DNA of 8,894 nucleotides from F23-B02 sp963632825. Its GTDB lineage: Bacteria; Bacillota; Clostridia; Oscillospirales; Oscillospiraceae. The notes beneath the pieces were generated by a model. The model saw nothing but the letters and a program-made list of their open reading frames with translations. It had not been told where the DNA came from and did no database searches. The stretch spans positions 1 to 8,894 of the forward strand of contig CAVGWF010000024.1 of assembly GCA_963632825.1 (NCBI GenBank), written 5' to 3'. The position numbers and the translations under genes are program-made. Within the stretch, counting starts at the first letter, position 1, and each line of letters starts with the position of its first letter. Of this stretch, positions 6,146 to 8,894 are shown piece by piece.

Positions 6146-6168
6146 AGTGCAATACGGGAGGAGATAAT

Positions 6169-6531
6169 ATGCCTTCGAACAAACTGGCAAGGACTAATGA
6201 CGATATTCAGCTTGTTATGAGCAAGCTGCTTCGTGAGATAAAGGATCCCCGTGTAAATCAGGGAATGATAAGCGTGACGAGGGTTGAAACGACCGGTGAT
6301 ATGCGCTACTGCAAGGTCTGGCTCTCGGTTATGGGGCTTCAGAACGAGAAGGAATTTAAAAAAGGTCTTAAATCGGCATCCGGTTGGATTCGCCGAGAGC
6401 TCGGCAATTCTCTCAAGCTCAGAAATACTCCGGAGCCCGTGTTTGAGCTTGACCGCAGCATTGAATACGGCGCACATATAAACGAGATAATAAACGGTCT
6501 GAACATAAGTCACGATGAGGACGAAGAATGA
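6169..6531 (+). CDS. rbfA: 30S ribosome-binding factor RbfA
   Basis: This is a 120-residue single KH-like domain protein of normal family length. Recognisable pieces are SKLLREIKDPRV (residues about 18-29), ISVTRVETTGDMRYCKVWLS (about 34-53) and the C-terminal PEPVFELDRSIEYGAHI (about 88-104) of the family. RbfA binds the 16S 5' helix 1 region and is needed for late 30S maturation, working with RimP and IF-2 encoded in the same operon. GGGAGGAG (6156-6163) provides an excellent ribosome binding site, useful after the 54-base gap from infB. Its stop overlaps the nrnA start as ATGA. Confidence 0.96.
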   Translation: MPSNKLARTNDDIQLVMSKLLREIKDPRVNQGMISVTRVETTGDMRYCKVWLSVMGLQNEKEFKKGLKSASGWIRRELGNSLKLRNTPEPVFELDRSIEYGAHINEIINGLNISHDEDEE

Positions 6532-7457
6532 ATATAGGGCAGTGTGTGAAATGGCTCAATGAGCACGATAATATTCTTATACTAACCCATATCCGTCCAG
6601 ACGGCGATACGCTTGGCTGTGCGGCAGCACTTTGCTCGGCACTGCGCAGAATCGGAAAAAGCGCCGCCCTGTACAGCAATCCTGATATTACGCCGAAGTA
6701 TATGAAGTATGTAAAGCCGTATATCTCGGATAACCTTCGGTATAACTGCACGGTGGCCGTTGATGTCGCCGAGCAGCATATGCTGCCGAGCGGATTTTCC
6801 GGCGATGTGCAGCTGTGCATTGATCACCATCCTTCAAATTCGCACTATTCCGAACAGCTTTTACTCAACGGTGCCAAGGCTTCGTGCGGAGAGATCGTAT
6901 TGCAGGTAATTAAGGAGCTGTGCGGCAGCGTTGAGCCGGAGGAGGCAAGTCTGCTTTATATGGCGGTTTCGACAGACTGCGGCTGCTTCCGCTATGCAAA
7001 TGTCACGGCGGAGACCTTTGCCGCCGCAAGTGAGCTGCTGTCATATGGTGCACAGGTGCAGAAGCTCAACTTTGACCTGTTTAGGCAGGTGTCGCGCGCG
7101 AGAATGATGCTTGAGGGCTCAATTTTAAGCGGTCTTAAGTACTATTTCGGCGGGAAGGTGGTCGCTGCGACCGTCACAAAACAGATGATGCTCGATGCCG
7201 GCGCAACGGAAAACGACTGCGACGATATTGCCGGAATACCCGGAAGGGTAGAAGGCTGCGTTTTAAGTCTTGTAATTAGAGAGCTTGACGGAAGGTGCAA
7301 GGTCTCTGTACGCTCACAAGAGGTGTTTGACAGCAGCGCGCTGTGCGCTGAGTTCGGCGGCGGCGGTCATAGGATGGCATCCGGCTGCACCATCGAAGCA
7401 TCTCCGGAAGAAACGCTTCGAATGCTCGTTGATGCCATAGCCGAGGTATTTGGATGA
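6528..7457 (+). CDS. nrnA: DHH/DHHA1 family phosphoesterase, NrnA-type (nanoRNase/pAp phosphatase)
   Basis: The 309-residue protein has the two-domain DHH-DHHA1 layout. Metal-binding motifs are H21, D25 and D27 in THIRPDGDTLGC, D79 in VAVDVAEQH, the DHH triad D99-H100-H101 in CIDHHPSN, and D150 in STDCGCFRY. The DHHA1 domain ends with the GGGGHRMASG substrate loop (277-286). Family members degrade short oligoribonucleotides and dephosphorylate pAp, and some hydrolyse cyclic-di-AMP products; the exact substrate here cannot be told from sequence. The catalytic set appears complete. Its start overlaps rbfA by ATGA, its stop overlaps the truB start by ATGA, and its own Shine-Dalgarno is weak, so translational coupling is likely. 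The rbfA-nrnA-truB order is common in Firmicutes. Confidence 0.92.
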   Translation: MNIGQCVKWLNEHDNILILTHIRPDGDTLGCAAALCSALRRIGKSAALYSNPDITPKYMKYVKPYISDNLRYNCTVAVDVAEQHMLPSGFSGDVQLCIDHHPSNSHYSEQLLLNGAKASCGEIVLQVIKELCGSVEPEEASLLYMAVSTDCGCFRYANVTAETFAAASELLSYGAQVQKLNFDLFRQVSRARMMLEGSILSGLKYYFGGKVVAATVTKQMMLDAGATENDCDDIAGIPGRVEGCVLSLVIRELDGRCKVSVRSQEVFDSSALCAEFGGGGHRMASGCTIEASPEETLRMLVDAIAEVFG

Positions 7458-8323
7458 ACGGCATCTTCTTGGTAGATAAGCCGCAGGATTGGACAAGCCA
7501 TGATGTCGTGGCAAAATTGCGCGGCGCTCTGCACGAGCGCAGAATCGGGCATTCCGGAACTCTCGACCCGCTTGCGACCGGACTTCTGGTAGTCTTTGTC
7601 GGCAGAGCGACGAGGGCCGTAGAGTTTGCGGAAGCAGACAAAAAGGTATATATTGCCGGTCTCAGGCTTGGTGTCAGTACCGACACGCAGGATATAACGG
7701 GAAACATCCTTAGGTATTCGGATACCGTACCCGCGGAAGCTGAGCTTGAAGCCGCCGTTCGGAGCTTCAAGGGTGAGACTGAGCAGATACCGCCGATGTA
7801 CTCTGCCATAAAGGTCAACGGCAAAAAACTGTATGAGCTCGCCCGAAGAGGGGAGAGCGTTGAACGAAAGCCGCGCAGAATAACGGTCTCCGATATTGAG
7901 ATCATCGGTAGGACAGATAAGGACTGCCTTTTGCGTATAGAATGTTCGAAGGGAACATATGTCAGGACTCTTTGCAGTGATATCGGCGATGCCCTTGGGT
8001 GCGGTGCCTGCATGAGCAGTCTGCGCAGGACTCGCGCCGGTGTATTCTCTGTCGATGATGCGCACACGGTCGCCGACATTGCCGCCGCTGCCGAGACCGG
8101 CAAAGCGGGAGAGCTTATGCTTCCTCTCGACAAGCTGTTTCCAAGCTTTGAAAGGCTGAATGTTAACGGTGACGCGGTAAAAAGGCTCAAAACGGGAAAT
8201 ATAATTTCGGCTTCGGCTCCGGACGGACGGTACAGAGTGTATTCGCCGGAGGATGAGTTTCTGCTCATCGGCGAGGTAAAAGGCGGTAAACTCAAAACAA
8301 TAAAGAGCTTTTTTGAGGTCTGA
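7454..8323 (+). CDS. truB: tRNA pseudouridine-55 synthase TruB
   Basis: This 289-residue enzyme converts U55 of the tRNA T-loop to pseudouridine. The opening motif FLVDKPQDWTSHDVV (about residues 5-19) is followed by the catalytic GHSGTLDPLATG with nucleophile D38. The conserved Y66 lies in KVYIAGLRLG, then QIPPMYSAIKVNGKKLYELA (111-130) and CSKGTYVRTLCSDIG (164-178). The C-terminal part (about 235-289) resembles the small PUA-like domain of bacterial TruB. GAGGT (7443-7447) lies six bases before the start, within the end of nrnA. Length and motifs are normal, and the gene ends two bases before the ribF start. Confidence 0.96.
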   Translation: MNGIFLVDKPQDWTSHDVVAKLRGALHERRIGHSGTLDPLATGLLVVFVGRATRAVEFAEADKKVYIAGLRLGVSTDTQDITGNILRYSDTVPAEAELEAAVRSFKGETEQIPPMYSAIKVNGKKLYELARRGESVERKPRRITVSDIEIIGRTDKDCLLRIECSKGTYVRTLCSDIGDALGCGACMSSLRRTRAGVFSVDDAHTVADIAAAAETGKAGELMLPLDKLFPSFERLNVNGDAVKRLKTGNIISASAPDGRYRVYSPEDEFLLIGEVKGGKLKTIKSFFEV

Positions 8324-8325
8324 GT

Positions 8326-8894
8326 ATGATAAATAAAAAGAAGGCAATGGCGCTCGGCTTTTTCGACGGTATTCATATCGGTCATGCCGCGCTTATGGAT
8401 ATGATAAAGCTGCGTGCAGAGCAGACAGGCGCTGAGCCTGCGGTGCTTACATTTGATGTGCATCCTGATAATCTTGTTTTTAAAAAGGATGTCCCGCTTA
8501 TAAACAGTGCCGAGGACAGAGCGCAGATACTTAAACGCTGCTTCGGAATTGACGATGTTGTCGTTCTGCACTTCAACCGGCAGGTCATGCATATGGACTG
8601 GATGGCGTTTGCCGATGAGCTTATCGACGAAATGAATTTATGCTGGATAGTGGTCGGACACGATTTCTGCTTTGGCTATAAGGGGCAGGGCACGGCGGAT
8701 AAGCTTAAAAAGCACTGTGAGGACAGAGGCATCGGCTGTGATATAATCGCTCCCGTTTGCCGCGACGGAGTGGTCGTCAGCTCAACTCTTATTCGCCGGC
8801 TCATCGAAGAGGGAGACATCGAAAAGGCAAACGAGTATTTAGGCAGACCTCATACCCTTACGGATACCGTGCGCAGTGGGTACCACCTCGGAAC
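8326..8894 (+). CDS. ribF: Bifunctional riboflavin kinase/FAD synthetase RibF, N-terminal part (cut by right window edge)
   Basis: The frame stays open from ATG 8326 to the end of the window (189 full codons). It shows the class I nucleotidyltransferase fold of the FAD synthetase domain: ALGFFDGIHIGHAAL with HIGH at residues 17-20, LTFDVHPD (41-48), VVGHDFCFGYKGQGT (109-123), and SSTLIRRLIEEGDIEKANEY (152-171). These bind ATP and FMN for adenylylation to FAD. The riboflavin kinase domain would begin just after LGRPHTLTDTV and is largely outside the window. GAGG (8315-8318) lies seven bases upstream; an ATG at 8347 is an alternative start but would remove only seven residues. The gene follows truB by two bases, the usual truB-ribF order. 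Confidence 0.95.
   Translation, partial: MINKKKAMALGFFDGIHIGHAALMDMIKLRAEQTGAEPAVLTFDVHPDNLVFKKDVPLINSAEDRAQILKRCFGIDDVVVLHFNRQVMHMDWMAFADELIDEMNLCWIVVGHDFCFGYKGQGTADKLKKHCEDRGIGCDIIAPVCRDGVVVSSTLIRRLIEEGDIEKANEYLGRPHTLTDTVRSGYHLG

Noticed and set aside
4666..6513. A 615-codon open frame on the minus strand, antisense to infB and rbfA
   Set aside because: It has no recognisable domain and lies exactly opposite highly conserved IF-2 sequence. Long antisense frames are a common by-product of codon bias in such genes.
7276..8592. Long minus-strand frames (438 and 326 codons) opposite nrnA, truB and ribF
   Set aside because: They overlap each other and well-supported genes on the plus strand, and their translations are low-complexity and unlike known families.

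Overview
The window comes from a spore-forming, Gram-positive bacterium of the class Clostridia. It looks most like the Oscillospirales/Ruminococcaceae type (inference from a moderate GC content, frequent ATA isoleucine codons, purine-rich Shine-Dalgarno sequences and protein style). Everything recognisable is on the + strand.

Region 1 (1-528) is the junction of a mobile element with a sporulation sigma factor gene. The last 52 codons of a large serine recombinase run to a stop codon at 159-161. That stop lies inside the pentamer AATGA (157-161). The same pentamer opens the reading frame of the C-terminal half of sigma-K (N-E-I-L-M-Y-F-R..., regions 3 and 4), which ends at 528. No N-terminal half of sigK is present, and the fragment has no usable start signal of its own. 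This is the layout of a 'skin' (sigK intervening) element: a recombinase-bearing insertion that splits sigK at this codon and core and must be excised to rebuild the gene. It is the most notable thing in the window.

Region 2 (529-1380) holds a promoter-like sequence and a membrane-anchored VanY-type (peptidase M15B) D,D-carboxypeptidase. Its zinc ligands are intact, but the arginine of the usual GYRS motif is replaced by valine.

Region 3 (1381-1546) is the leader of the next operon. It has a good sigma-A promoter (1427-1455) and an intrinsic terminator-type hairpin (1482-1508) between promoter and first gene, a layout that suggests attenuation.

Region 4 (1547-8894) is the classic Firmicutes translation/transcription operon rimP-nusA-ylxR-ylxQ-infB-rbfA-nrnA-truB-ribF, tightly packed with several stop/start overlaps. 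The products mature the 30S subunit (RimP, RbfA), control elongation and termination (NusA), bind RNA (YlxR, YlxQ), start translation (IF-2), degrade nanoRNA or cyclic-dinucleotide products (NrnA), make pseudouridine 55 in tRNA (TruB) and make FMN/FAD (RibF, cut by the window edge). The only sizeable internal gap, between infB and rbfA, contains a strong 10-bp hairpin without a U-tract. No tRNA, rRNA, CRISPR array or complete insertion sequence was seen.
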